Of a stretch of DNA of 64,000 nucleotides, positions 16,839 to 25,996 are shown piece by piece. The position numbers and the translations under genes are program-made. Position 1 is the first letter of the stretch. Each line of letters opens with the position of its first letter. The notes below the pieces were generated by a model. It made no database searches. It was not told where the DNA came from and worked only from the letters and a program-made list of their open reading frames with translations. The stretch comes from UBA2336 sp964404445 (GTDB lineage: Bacteria; Bacteroidota; Bacteroidia; Cytophagales; Cyclobacteriaceae): assembly GCA_964404445.1 (NCBI GenBank), contig CAYOJW010000003.1, positions 310,001-374,000 of the forward strand, in the 5' to 3' direction.

Positions 16839-17630
16839 TTATTCTTGGTCTTCGTCAGGTACGACAGCATCCGGGGCACCAACCCATAGTTCAACGATGT
16901 CGCCCGGCCTCATATTTTGTGGCGGCACAGGCTTTTGTTTTAATACGATGGGTTTTGTGCCGGTAGTATCGCCAACAACCATTACAATTTCAATGTTAAG
17001 ATTACTTCCCAACAGCACGACCATGGCATCGTCTAACTCATAATCAACCAAGTACGGTACGTTAAAGCTACCACGCCCTCCGTCCATCACTACCAAATCA
17101 ATTACAGAGCCTTTAGGCACACGTGTTCCGGGATCAATCGGGTGGCCGTTGTGTTTCATACCCTGTACTACCTGTAAGAAAGGCCCTCGTACTAATTCAA
17201 TACGTCCGCGTTTTAACTCGTTACTTTTGAGTACGGCATCGGCATTAATCAACGATCCGTCAATCAGGTTAGGTACGGGTACAGTTGGCGGGGTTACGCG
17301 GTTAAGCGAGATGTAGATCACCCTGTTCTCTTTTACTTTGGCGCCTGCAGCCGGGTATTGTTTTAATACCGTTAGCGGAGGGTAATCGTCCGAGTAGGAT
17401 GAATCGTTTACTTCGTACCGCAGGTCACGCGAACCGATAAAGTCTTCCAACTCGTTATAGTGTTTGCCGATAATGGGCGGCACGGTAATGCTTTCGTTAT
17501 GATTGGTAATGGCCGGCAGATAGACATAGAAATACAGAATCATAATCAGCATAAGTGAACCCACGGCAACCAGCAGGCTTAGCAGCAGGCCGCTCAGGGT
17601 AGATGTGTATTTTTTGATTGAAAAGGCCAT
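16839..17630 (-). CDS. Membrane-anchored PASTA domain protein
   Basis: 263 residues: a short cytoplasmic N-terminus, one transmembrane helix (about 12-35, LSGLLLSLLVAVGSLMLIMI) and an extracytoplasmic part with about three PASTA repeats (roughly 45-112, 113-190 and 191-256). Signs are VPPIIGKHYNELEDFI, VPVPNLIDGSLINAD and VPYLVDYELDDAMVVLLG, each followed by a D/T-V-x-L/I strand. PASTA modules bind peptidoglycan fragments in kinases and penicillin-binding proteins, but neither a kinase nor a transpeptidase domain is present. It lies 32 bp after ddl, which fits a cell-wall role. Such stand-alone PASTA proteins are common in Bacteroidota and their function is unknown. Confidence 0.88.
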   Translation of the reverse strand: MAFSIKKYTSTLSGLLLSLLVAVGSLMLIMILYFYVYLPAITNHNESITVPPIIGKHYNELEDFIGSRDLRYEVNDSSYSDDYPPLTVLKQYPAAGAKVKENRVIYISLNRVTPPTVPVPNLIDGSLINADAVLKSNELKRGRIELVRGPFLQVVQGMKHNGHPIDPGTRVPKGSVIDLVVMDGGRGSFNVPYLVDYELDDAMVVLLGSNLNIEIVMVVGDTTGTKPIVLKQKPVPPQNMRPGDIVELWVGAPDAVVPDEDQE

Positions 17631-17662
17631 GTACGGTTATAGAATCAGGTAAATATACAAGA

Positions 17663-18748
17663 TCAGAATTTTAATGACGATTGAAAATCGTGTTCGATGC
17701 GCTTATGGGCGGTGTAGCGTTCAACGGCCAGGTCAAGCAGCTTGCTAATGAGGCCGGTAAACGAAATGCCGCGTTCTTTCCACATCATCGGGAACATGCT
17801 GGAGTTGGTGAAACCCGGAATGGTGTTGATCTCGTTTACATAAATTTTTCCACGTTTGGTCAGGAACAAATCTACACGTGAAAAATCTTCGCAATGCAAA
17901 GCCCGGTATGCCTGCAACGAGGTTTCGCGGATTTTTTTTACCGAGGCTTTATCCATGCTGGCCGGTACTTTTATTTCTACGGCTTCGGGATCAACATACT
18001 TGGCATCGAAATTATAGAAATCGTATTTATCGCTGATGATGATCTCGCCAGGGTTCGAGGCCAGCGCAGGACTGTTGCCTAAGATGGCGCATTCGATCTC
18101 GCGGCCTTCAACATATTGTTCGATCAGCAACTCGTGGTCGTAGCGGAACGACTCGTCAATAGCTTTTTTGAAATCGCTTTTGCGGCTTACTTTGGTAACA
18201 CCTACCGATGAACCCAAACTTGCCGACTTCACCATAAACGGCAGTCCTACTTTTTTCCGGACGGAATCAAAAGTTATTTTCTTCCGGTCATCGTAACAAA
18301 AGGATATGAATTTTGTAACCGGTATGCCGGCCTCCTGCAATAACTTTTTGGCAACGATTTTATTCATGCTTACAGCCGAACCCAACACGCCCGTACCTAC
18401 CATGGGTAAACTCAGGGCTTTAATCATGCCCTGTATGCTGCCGTCTTCGCCATCGGTACCGTGCAGCACCGGAAAAACAATGTCAGCTTTCAGTCGGTCG
18501 CCAGTCGATAATAATATGAAGCCGGGTTTTTCTGGGTCGAGGATAAGCCCTAACGGTTGCCCCTGGTCAATATCTTTATCAACAGCTTTTGTTAAAAACC
18601 ATTTTCCTTTTGTGTTGATGCCGATGGGCAGAGGCTCAAATTTTTCTTTGTCGATGTATTCAAAAATGTTCCGGGCCGAGTTGATCGAAACACCATGTTC
18701 GACCGAACGGCCGCCATATAAAATGGCCACAATCTTCTTTGATTCCAT
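17663..18748 (-). CDS. ddl: D-alanine--D-alanine ligase
   Basis: Cytoplasmic ATP-grasp enzyme joining two D-alanines for peptidoglycan precursors; 361 residues, normal for the family. Visible motifs are YGGRSVEHGVSINSA near the N-terminus, HGTDGEDGSIQG, the flexible ATP-grasp loop with KSASLGSSVGVTKV, and the C-terminal metal and substrate site EINTIPGFTNSSMFP. The usual EHEVS reads EHGVS here, a change at a position that also varies in VanA-type ligases. It lies between an M43 protease gene and a PASTA gene on the same strand. D-Ala-D-Ala specificity is assumed from the overall match. Confidence 0.93.
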   Translation of the reverse strand: MESKKIVAILYGGRSVEHGVSINSARNIFEYIDKEKFEPLPIGINTKGKWFLTKAVDKDIDQGQPLGLILDPEKPGFILLSTGDRLKADIVFPVLHGTDGEDGSIQGMIKALSLPMVGTGVLGSAVSMNKIVAKKLLQEAGIPVTKFISFCYDDRKKITFDSVRKKVGLPFMVKSASLGSSVGVTKVSRKSDFKKAIDESFRYDHELLIEQYVEGREIECAILGNSPALASNPGEIIISDKYDFYNFDAKYVDPEAVEIKVPASMDKASVKKIRETSLQAYRALHCEDFSRVDLFLTKRGKIYVNEINTIPGFTNSSMFPMMWKERGISFTGLISKLLDLAVERYTAHKRIEHDFQSSLKF

Positions 18749-18790
18749 TCAAAAAAATTAAGTGTGAAAGTTACAAAAAACAGGAGTGTT

Positions 18791-20407
18791 TCAAGGTTGC
18801 AGGTACACCTTTCTGGAATAATACACCGTGCCAATCCTGACGCGTACAATGTACGCCCCGGCCGGCCTTCCGTTCAGCGGAAGCGGTAACGTTTCGTTGC
18901 GAACTTCGGCTAAGTAAGTATTCCCGACAGGTTGCCCGAGTGTATTGATGATGTCGATGGTAACGGGTCGATTTTGTTCCATATCGAATGTGATAACCGA
19001 CTGCCCGGTTGCATTCGTGTAAATCACGAAAGGCTCGCAATCACTTTCTAATAATTTAATGGTGAGGTATTGTGTATTGTTGCTCTTATCGGGATCGCAG
19101 CCCGTAACCTGTAATGTAAGCGTATTGTCGCCTGCGGTAAGGTTAGGCACTTCACCTAAATCGAAACTGATGGCGTTACCGCTGAACGGCCCCGTAATGG
19201 TATAGTTTACGATGGTGTGTTGGTTAACCGTGAGGTTGAATGGGATAACATCGGGCCATGTACCGCTGTTATTGGTAATGGTAAAAATTAATGGCTCGCG
19301 ACCGGTGCGGTTGTTGGCGCAGTTGATTACTTCAGGGAAGGTATCAATGTCTAAAGCCAGATCATAACTTCCGCCATCAGATGAGGGCTCTTCTAATCCG
19401 TGCGAGGTTAATAAACTGTTTCTGCGTGGACTGTTTTCCAACACGGCCACAACCCGTTCAATTTGCCCTTGCGTGAACAGGTTCAGGCAAACATCATCGG
19501 AGTAATCCATATAGTTTTGAAACATACTTGATAACGAACACGCATCGGCTTTCGGATAGGCGGGGCAGTTGTAGGTTTCTTCTGTTTGCGGAGGTGTATC
19601 ATCAACATAATCGGTAGCATGGCAGGCATCATCGTCACCCCAAATGTGCCGTAACCCGAAAAAGTGGCCTACTTCATGTGTTGTGGTGCGACCTAAATTG
19701 TAATACGGACTGGATGAACCAACACCAAAAGCGGTGTAGTCGATAATCACGCCATCGGTAAGCCGGTTGTGATCTTCATCTTCCAATCCGGGCAAACCGG
19801 ACGACACCGGGAACTGCGCATACCCTAAGTACGATCCGCTTATATCGATCACCCAAATGTTCAGGTAATCTTCGGCTGGCCAGTAGCTCAGGGCTTTAAA
19901 CTGGTTATCCATCGAAAGAGGCCACGAGGCGCGGTTGCCATGCACGCGGTTAATGCCATCGGTACAATATCCGTCAGGGTCTTGTTTGGCTAATACAAAT
20001 TCGATGTCAATGCTTCCGGCCACCGGTAAAAACTCGGCAGGGGTATTTGCGGCATCGGTATTAAGCCGGTTGAAATCTTTATTGAGCACTTCGATTTGCG
20101 AAAGAATCCGTTCGTCCGAAACATTGCGGCCTGTACCAACAGCCTCACCGTTATGAATAACGTGTACCACTACGGGGATGCGGTATGTTTCGGATTGCAG
20201 GCGTTTATTGACTAAGTCTTTTTTGCGTTGCAGGATTTTCGCGGCTAACTGTTGCTCAAACTGAATTTCGTTTTCGAGAAGACGGTGCTGATGGCGTTGT
20301 TGCTCGTGGTATTGAACCGTGGCGCATTTCTGTTGGGCAAAAAGTGAATTGTTGCCGTGCCACGCACATAAAAACAAACAGGCTATTGTTAAACGCACTA
20401 CCTTCAT
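18791..20407 (-). CDS. M43 (pappalysin-like) zinc metalloprotease, T9SS cargo
   Basis: Secreted protease of 538 residues. Signal peptide about 1-24 (ending SLFAQ), a charged helical pro-region (about 30-75), then the M43 metzincin domain with the long zinc motif HEVGHFFGLRH at 244-254 and the Met-turn region FQNYMDYSDD. After it comes an Ig/CARDB-like beta domain (about 350-455). The end is a T9SS type A sorting domain (TIDIINTLGQPVGN, GRPAGAYIVRVRIG, YSRKVYLQP). Three cysteine pairs typical of M43B enzymes seem present. It is expected to act on proteins outside the cell. It is 42 bp upstream of ddl, perhaps in the same transcript. Confidence 0.92.
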   Translation of the reverse strand: MKVVRLTIACLFLCAWHGNNSLFAQQKCATVQYHEQQRHQHRLLENEIQFEQQLAAKILQRKKDLVNKRLQSETYRIPVVVHVIHNGEAVGTGRNVSDERILSQIEVLNKDFNRLNTDAANTPAEFLPVAGSIDIEFVLAKQDPDGYCTDGINRVHGNRASWPLSMDNQFKALSYWPAEDYLNIWVIDISGSYLGYAQFPVSSGLPGLEDEDHNRLTDGVIIDYTAFGVGSSSPYYNLGRTTTHEVGHFFGLRHIWGDDDACHATDYVDDTPPQTEETYNCPAYPKADACSLSSMFQNYMDYSDDVCLNLFTQGQIERVVAVLENSPRRNSLLTSHGLEEPSSDGGSYDLALDIDTFPEVINCANNRTGREPLIFTITNNSGTWPDVIPFNLTVNQHTIVNYTITGPFSGNAISFDLGEVPNLTAGDNTLTLQVTGCDPDKSNNTQYLTIKLLESDCEPFVIYTNATGQSVITFDMEQNRPVTIDIINTLGQPVGNTYLAEVRNETLPLPLNGRPAGAYIVRVRIGTVYYSRKVYLQP

Positions 20408-20479
20408 AGCCTGATTATATCAAGTAAAAACGAAAAGTGTAACCAATAAAAAATGTACGTGCCACGTGCGCAGCACGCA

Positions 20480-20740
20480 TTAATTAACGGCTAAGTTAAT
20501 AACTTCAATTTTTCCAACCTCCGGTACGGCCTTTCGGATGGCCTCCTCCACACCGGCTTTAAATGTCATGGTACTCATGGGGCAACTGCCGCAGGCCCCG
20601 ACAAACTCAAGCCTTACGGTGTTATCGCTGGTGATCTCGTTAATTTTAACATTGCCGCCATCGGCTTCTAAATACGGGCGGATCGAATCGAGCGATGCTT
20701 CAATACGCTGGGTGAGTTCTTCTGCTGTTGCGGTATTCAT
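20480..20740 (-). CDS. NifU-like C-terminal domain iron-sulfur scaffold protein
   Basis: 86 residues from the ATG giving MNTATAEEL; the alternative four codons earlier is less like the family. It is a stand-alone NifU C-terminal (Nfu) domain: ALEADGG-like start (YLEADGGNVKINEI) and the cluster-binding pair C50 and C53 (GACGSCPMSTMTFK). Such proteins carry a [4Fe-4S] cluster to target enzymes. It follows mrp by about 90 bp on the same strand, and the two probably work together in iron-sulfur cluster delivery. It does not indicate nitrogen fixation. Confidence 0.92.
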   Translation of the reverse strand: MNTATAEELTQRIEASLDSIRPYLEADGGNVKINEITSDNTVRLEFVGACGSCPMSTMTFKAGVEEAIRKAVPEVGKIEVINLAVN

Positions 20741-20829
20741 AACACGGTCCACTTCTGATACTCTGCAAATGTAAGGGTTAGCGGCCTAATTTTCAGCACA
20801 AAAAATAACGGTAAACGGAATGAGTTTCA

Positions 20830-21921
20830 TCATGCCTGTACAACCGTTTTTTGGGTTTGAGGCAGCGCATTGCGTATGGCTACCTGTTGTGCAAGCGCTT
20901 CCGAAAGTTCCATAAAGGCTTGTGCTGTAAGGCCGTCTTTCAGCACGGCCGGTAAGCCTGAGTCACCGCTTTCGCGGATGGACTGGACTAAGGGTATCTG
21001 CCCCAGGAACGGAACCTGGTGTTTTTCCGACAGTTTTAATCCGCCATCTTTCCCGAAAATGTAGTATTTGTTACCCGGTAATTCCTCGGGTGTAAAGTAG
21101 GCCATGTTTTCAATAACGCCCAGCACCGGAACGTTAATGCCGGGTTGCTTAAACATCAGTAAGCCTTTGTTGGCATCGGCCAGGGCTACCTTTTGCGGAG
21201 TGGTAACAATGAGCGCCCCGGTAACCGGTACGGTTTGTACCATCGTTAAGTGGATGTCGCTGGTGCCGGGGGGTAAATCGATCAGCAAATAATCGAGCTC
21301 GCCCCACAGCGTATCGCTGAAAAACTGTTTTAAGGCCGAACTTGCCATAGGCCCGCGCCAGATCATGGCGCTGTCGGGCGGTGCTAAGAAACCAATGGAC
21401 ATGAGTTTTACTCCGTATTGCTCTAACGGAATAATCATGTTTTTGCCGTTGATCTGTTGTACAGCGGGCTGTTCGTGCTCGCAGTTAAACATGGTAGGCA
21501 CCGAAGGCCCGTAAATGTCGGCATCGATAATGCCAACCCGTGCACCGGTTTTAGCAAGTGCAGTGGCAAGGTTGGCCGTAACGGTCGATTTACCCACACC
21601 TCCTTTGCCCGAGGCAATGGCAATGATATTTTTTACTCCGGGTAACAGCGGTTCGTTCGAGCGTAACGATGTTACCGAGGAAGTCATGTTGATGTTAATT
21701 TCCACATCGCTGCCTAATGCCTCTTCAATGGCCTCAAGGCAGTCGTTTTTAATCTGTTCTTTCAGCGGACAGGCAGGCGTGGTCAGTTCAACGGTAAAAC
21801 TTACGGTGCTGCCGGACACCACAACGTTTTTAATCATGTTCAGGCTCACAAGGTCACGCTTCAAATCAGGGTCATTAACCTTCGAAAGTGCCTGTAAAAC
21901 GTCTTTTTCGGTAAAATTCAT
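20830..21921 (-). CDS. mrp: Mrp/NBP35 family iron-sulfur carrier ATPase
   Basis: 363 residues. N-terminal MIP18/DUF59 domain (about 1-85) and a MinD-like P-loop ATPase with deviant Walker A GKGGVGKST at 105-113, DADIYGPSVPTMF, and LLIDLPPGTSDIH. It moves [4Fe-4S] clusters to apo-proteins in the cytoplasm. The CxxC pair that binds the bridging cluster in E. coli-type Mrp/ApbC, expected after NM near residue 272, is replaced by AYFTPEELPGNKYYIFGK. The NifU-domain gene downstream may supply the cluster ligands. The rest of the family signature is complete. Confidence 0.93.
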   Translation of the reverse strand: MNFTEKDVLQALSKVNDPDLKRDLVSLNMIKNVVVSGSTVSFTVELTTPACPLKEQIKNDCLEAIEEALGSDVEININMTSSVTSLRSNEPLLPGVKNIIAIASGKGGVGKSTVTANLATALAKTGARVGIIDADIYGPSVPTMFNCEHEQPAVQQINGKNMIIPLEQYGVKLMSIGFLAPPDSAMIWRGPMASSALKQFFSDTLWGELDYLLIDLPPGTSDIHLTMVQTVPVTGALIVTTPQKVALADANKGLLMFKQPGINVPVLGVIENMAYFTPEELPGNKYYIFGKDGGLKLSEKHQVPFLGQIPLVQSIRESGDSGLPAVLKDGLTAQAFMELSEALAQQVAIRNALPQTQKTVVQA

Positions 21922-22021
21922 GGTGTAAAGTTATACGCTGAAACGCTAAGTTGAAAATTGGAAGTTCGCCAGCCGCAGGCAGGTTGGAAATTTTGTGGTT
22001 GAAAGGAATTAAAGATGAGGG

Positions 22022-22354
22022 TTACAGATGAACATTGCGTGTTTTGCGAATACTTCGTATGCTGGAGGCCGCATGGATAATATCCAGAACTTCAATGCGT
22101 TTGGCTGTAATGCGATAAAGAACGAGATGAGAGTCGAGGATGATGTTGCGGTATTTGCGGCTTTTAGTTACAAGATACCTGCATTCGGGGTGAAACAGAT
22201 AATCAGAGCCAAGTCTTTCTACAAGGTGCGAAATAGTATTGAAATACTTTTGTGCCTGTGTGATACCAAAAGTTTCTATTCCATATTCAAGTATATTCGT
22301 TAAATGCACTTCGTACTGGTGAGAAGCAATTACCGGTTTGGTGATTGTAGCCAT
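22022..22354 (-). CDS. ParE/RelE-type toxin of a toxin-antitoxin pair
   Basis: 110 residues with the compact RelE/ParE fold signature: an N-terminal helix pair (ILEYGIETFGITQAQKYFNTI, here read as two helices), then a beta-sheet with CRYLVTKSRKYRNIILDSHLV and a C-terminal strand YRITAKRIEVLDIIHAA. ParE members poison gyrase and RelE members cut mRNA; which applies cannot be told here. It starts inside the last 25 bp of the preceding small gene, an overlap typical of such pairs. The two genes stand alone between mrp and dnaG. Confidence 0.78.
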   Translation of the reverse strand: MATITKPVIASHQYEVHLTNILEYGIETFGITQAQKYFNTISHLVERLGSDYLFHPECRYLVTKSRKYRNIILDSHLVLYRITAKRIEVLDIIHAASSIRSIRKTRNVHL

Positions 22355-22563
22355 TGTACGATACGTTGATGAACCTCAGCAACAGGGGAAAAAGACCCTT
22401 CTTCGATGTGGTGAACGTGTTCCCACCATTCTTCCTGTGTGCCGTGGAAAGGAACGTTGGGGTTCCATTCGCCAGCGGCTGTATTAGTTTTTTGATAAGC
22501 CGCAGCAGGTTCTGAGGCGGTATCGGACTTGTCTTTCTTAATTCGGTAGGGTTTCTTTGGCAT
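22330..22563 (-). CDS. Putative antitoxin partner of the ParE-type toxin
   Basis: 77 residues, starting MPKKPYRIKKDKSD, with a basic N-terminus, a disordered middle (ASEPAAAYQKTNTAAGEW) and a C-terminal helical stretch EEWWEHVHHIEEGSFSP that could cover a toxin. I recognised no DNA-binding domain. The call rests mainly on position: it directly precedes the ParE-type gene and overlaps it by 25 bp on the same strand. Confidence 0.6.
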   Translation of the reverse strand: MPKKPYRIKKDKSDTASEPAAAYQKTNTAAGEWNPNVPFHGTQEEWWEHVHHIEEGSFSPVAEVHQRIVQWLQSPNR

Positions 22564-22752
22564 AACTGAATAGTTTTACTATGCAACAAGGTTAGAAATT
22601 TAGCAATTTCATTTAATCTTATCAACAGCCGTTGTCGTCTGGAATGTAACAGCCGTAAGCGGTCGAAAAGGTTGCTAAATCGTCTTTTTCAGTAAAATAC
22701 CTCAATTAATAAAAATCCAACCGCCAACCCCACACCTCTGGTTTCGATTGGG

Positions 22753-22760
22753 TATTTTTG
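22753..22760 (+). promoter_or_regulatory. Possible -7 element of the dnaG promoter
   Basis: TATTTTTG matches the Bacteroidota -7 consensus TAnnTTTG and lies 32 nt before the dnaG start codon. No good TTTG -33 element was found at the right distance, so this is tentative. Confidence 0.35.
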
Positions 22761-22791
22761 GGGCGTTAATCCACAACAAACAGCAACGACC

Positions 22792-24753
22792 TTGATCTCC
22801 CGCGATACCATTGATGAAATAAAGAACCGCATCGATATTGTGGATGTGGTCAGCGACTTTGTTTCGCTGAAACGTTCGGGGCAGAATTACAAGGCGTTAA
22901 GTCCGTTCGCTAACGAAAAAACACCATCGTTTTACGTGGTTCCGGCCAAGGGAATCTTTAAAGATTTCAGCAGCGGCAAAGGAGGCGATGCCATTACGTT
23001 TGTGATGGAGCACGAGGGTATGAGCTATTCGGAAGCCCTACGCCATTTGGCAAAAAAATACGGAGTCGAAATCAAGGAAGATGCCACTTTCGAGAAAAAC
23101 GAAGCGGCCCAAAGCGAGCGCGATAGTTTATACATTGTGATGAACTACGCGAAAGAGTATTATAAAGACCTGTTGCTGCACAACGATGAAGGCCAAAGCA
23201 TCGGGTTAAGTTATTTTCACGAGCGCGGATTTACCGATCGCACCATCGACAGGTTTGAACTGGGTTATGCACTAAACGAATGGAACGGTTTTGAAAATTT
23301 TGCATTGAAAGCCGGTTACAGTGCAGAGATTCTTGAAAAAGCCGGTCTTGTTATAAAAAAAGAGAATGGTGGTTCATACGACCGCTTTCGTGGAAGGGTA
23401 ATTTTTCCGGTACATAACCTTTCCGGAAAAGTAATTGCATTTGGCGCCCGTATGTTGGGCAAAGAGAAAGATCAACCGAAATACATTAACTCGCCCGAAA
23501 CCGAAATCTATCACAAGAGCAATGTATTGTACGGATTGTTTCAGGCGAAAAACGAAATACGCAAGCACACATTTTGTTACCTCGTAGAAGGATACACCGA
23601 TGTGATTTCGATGCACCAGAGCGGTATCGAAAATGTTGTGGCTTCATCGGGTACGGCTTTAACCGAAGAGCAGATCAAACTCATGCGCAGGTTTACCGAA
23701 AACGTAACCGTGTTGTTCGATGGCGATGCTGCGGGTATTAAAGCTGCGCTGCGCGGAATTGACTTGGTGTTGAAGGGTGGCCTGAACGTGCGCATTGTGT
23801 TATTGCCCGATGGCGAAGACCCCGACAGCTTTTCAAAAAAACACGGAAGCACGGCCTTGGCCGATTTCCTGAAAGAACATACACGCGATTTTATTTCGTT
23901 TAAGATCGATTTGTATTCGGCCGATGCCGGTAAAGACCCGATTAAGAAAGCCGAGCTGATACGCGACATCGTTACGTCCATCACGGCCATTCCCGATCCG
24001 CTGAAACGCACCGTGTATTTGCAGGAGTGCAGTAAGAAGTTAGAAGTGCCGTTATCGGTGCTGAGTATTGAAACCAAAAAGATTTTATTGGCGACAAAAC
24101 CTGTTGCCGATAAAAATGATCAGGGTCAGTTACAGGCAGCCGATGGATTATCGTCATCGTTAGCCGATATTCATACGTTGTCGAAGTCGTTCCTGTCATC
24201 TGAGGAATCACTCGCATTGGTTGAGCGGGAGTTTATCAAAGTATTGATTAATCAGGGGCATTACCAGACAGCCGAAGGGGAGTGTGTATATGAGTATCTC
24301 TTTCGTGAATCGCACGATGTGGATTTTCAGGTAGCCATGCACCAGGACATCTTCGATCAGTACAAAATAGCCGTGGCCAAGGGAAGCTCGGTAAAACCAG
24401 GCGATTTTTTAAGGGAGCTTACAACCGAAGCATCCACGTATGTGTCTGGCTTTTTGGTGCAGAAGTATTTTGTAAGCGAAGGCTGGAAAAAACACCACAT
24501 ATTGATTGGTGACGAATACAACATCGACCACTCATCGATGAAAGTTATCAAACAGTTAAAACTCAGTATCATTATGAAAATGCTGAACGATAATTTACAG
24601 AAAGCAAAAGAACTTAAAACCGAGGCCGAACAAGACGAGATGTTAGCGGTGCAGGCTGCGCTGGATAATTATAAAAACGAAATTGCACGCGATCTGGGTC
24701 GCATCGTATTGCCGGGACTGTCGGCAGGAATGAAACAATTTCAGGATCAATAA
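22792..24753 (+). CDS. dnaG: DNA primase
   Basis: Makes RNA primers for replication; 653 residues from a TTG start, chosen because MISRDTIDEIKNRIDIVDVV is the family's normal beginning and no ATG lies suitably upstream. The Toprim domain is intact (LVEGYTDVISMHQ; LFDGDAAGIKAA), and the C-terminal helicase-binding part is present. The N-terminal CHC2 region keeps its shape (KALSPFANEKTPSFYVV, GIFKDFSSGKGGDAI), but the zinc ligands expected in CPFH and in CFxC are gone: S37 and A40 stand in the first pair, and the second cysteine pair is replaced by K57 and S60. A zinc-free version seems general in this phylum. Confidence 0.95.
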   Translation: MISRDTIDEIKNRIDIVDVVSDFVSLKRSGQNYKALSPFANEKTPSFYVVPAKGIFKDFSSGKGGDAITFVMEHEGMSYSEALRHLAKKYGVEIKEDATFEKNEAAQSERDSLYIVMNYAKEYYKDLLLHNDEGQSIGLSYFHERGFTDRTIDRFELGYALNEWNGFENFALKAGYSAEILEKAGLVIKKENGGSYDRFRGRVIFPVHNLSGKVIAFGARMLGKEKDQPKYINSPETEIYHKSNVLYGLFQAKNEIRKHTFCYLVEGYTDVISMHQSGIENVVASSGTALTEEQIKLMRRFTENVTVLFDGDAAGIKAALRGIDLVLKGGLNVRIVLLPDGEDPDSFSKKHGSTALADFLKEHTRDFISFKIDLYSADAGKDPIKKAELIRDIVTSITAIPDPLKRTVYLQECSKKLEVPLSVLSIETKKILLATKPVADKNDQGQLQAADGLSSSLADIHTLSKSFLSSEESLALVEREFIKVLINQGHYQTAEGECVYEYLFRESHDVDFQVAMHQDIFDQYKIAVAKGSSVKPGDFLRELTTEASTYVSGFLVQKYFVSEGWKKHHILIGDEYNIDHSSMKVIKQLKLSIIMKMLNDNLQKAKELKTEAEQDEMLAVQAALDNYKNEIARDLGRIVLPGLSAGMKQFQDQ

Positions 24754-24778
24754 TGTTGTGTGTTGGTGAATTACTTAT

Positions 24779-25996
24779 ATGAGCGAAAAAATTAAACTCG
24801 ATACAATCGAAACAGCCATTGAAGACATAAAGAATGGCAAAGTAATAATTGTGGTTGATGATGAAGACCGCGAAAACGAAGGCGACTTTGTGTGTGCAGC
24901 CGAGAGCATCACCCCCGAAATCGTCAACTTCATGGCAACCCACGGCCGTGGCTTAATATGTGCCCCCTTAATTGAAGACCGCTGCGAAGAGCTTGGCTTA
25001 GAATTAATGGTAGGCAAAAACACGGCAACGTTTGAAACACCCTTTACCGTTTCGGTTGACCTGATCGGTCACGGATGTACAACGGGTATATCGGCACACG
25101 ACCGGTTTAAAACCATCCGGGCGTTGGCCGACTTAGCCACCAGGCCGGAAGACCTCGGCCGTCCCGGTCACATCTTTCCGCTAAAAGCAAAACGCGAAGG
25201 CGTACTGCGCAGAACAGGCCATACCGAAGCCGCCATCGATTTTGCCCGGTTGGCAGGCTTTAAACCTGCCGGTGTGTTAGTCGAAATTATGAATGAAGAC
25301 GGAACCATGGCGCGCCTGCCCGATCTGGTAAAAGTTGCGCAACGCTTCAACCTGAAATTAGTTTCGATCAAAGATCTGGTAGAGTACCGCATTAAAAAGG
25401 AAACGCTCATTACCAAAGAGATTGAAGTAGATATGCCAACCGAATACGGGCATTTTAAACTTACGGCCTATCAGCAAACCGATACGCAGGAAACACATTT
25501 GGCATTGGTGAAAGGAACGTGGGAAAAAGATGAGCCGGTGCTGGTGCGCGTGCACTCATCGTGTGTAACAGGCGATATTTTTGGTTCGTGCCGTTGCGAT
25601 TGCGGACCACAACTTCGCCATGCTATGGAAATGGTTGACCGCGAAGGCAAAGGCGTTGTGTTGTATATGAAACAGGAAGGCCGTGGCATTGGCCTGTTAA
25701 ATAAACTGCGTGCCTATAAGTTGCAGGAGCAGGGATTAGATACCGTTGAAGCAAACATTCAATTAGGGTTCGACATGGACGAGCGCGATTATGGAGTCGG
25801 TGCGCAGATTTTGCGCGACCTCGGTATCACCAAAATCAAACTCATTACCAATAATCCACGCAAGCGGGTAGGGCTTATGGGATATGGCCTGGAAATTGTT
25901 GATAACGTACCCATTGAAATTGTGCCCAACCCGCACAACGAAACCTATTTGCGTACCAAACGTGATAAGCTTGGGCATAGCATATTAAAGTCGTGA
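24779..25996 (+). CDS. ribBA: Bifunctional DHBP synthase / GTP cyclohydrolase II
   Basis: Supplies both precursors for riboflavin. Residues about 1-200 are 3,4-dihydroxy-2-butanone 4-phosphate synthase (VVDDEDRENEGDFVCAAE; GHTEAAIDFARLAGF; GVLVEIMNEDGTMARLPDL). Residues about 205-405 are GTP cyclohydrolase II, with the zinc cysteines in SSCVTGDIFGSCRCDCGPQ and the catalytic YMKQEGRGIGL. The length of 405 residues is standard. It lies 25 bp after dnaG and overlaps the next gene by 1 bp. No FMN riboswitch was seen. Confidence 0.96.
   Translation: MSEKIKLDTIETAIEDIKNGKVIIVVDDEDRENEGDFVCAAESITPEIVNFMATHGRGLICAPLIEDRCEELGLELMVGKNTATFETPFTVSVDLIGHGCTTGISAHDRFKTIRALADLATRPEDLGRPGHIFPLKAKREGVLRRTGHTEAAIDFARLAGFKPAGVLVEIMNEDGTMARLPDLVKVAQRFNLKLVSIKDLVEYRIKKETLITKEIEVDMPTEYGHFKLTAYQQTDTQETHLALVKGTWEKDEPVLVRVHSSCVTGDIFGSCRCDCGPQLRHAMEMVDREGKGVVLYMKQEGRGIGLLNKLRAYKLQEQGLDTVEANIQLGFDMDERDYGVGAQILRDLGITKIKLITNNPRKRVGLMGYGLEIVDNVPIEIVPNPHNETYLRTKRDKLGHSILKS

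Noticed and set aside
20480..20740. Nitrogen fixation gene
   Set aside because: It is only the C-terminal NifU domain, general to iron-sulfur assembly, and no nif genes are present.
22287..22625. Alternative 112-residue frame across the toxin-antitoxin pair
   Set aside because: Overlaps both better-supported genes in another frame and lacks any domain character.
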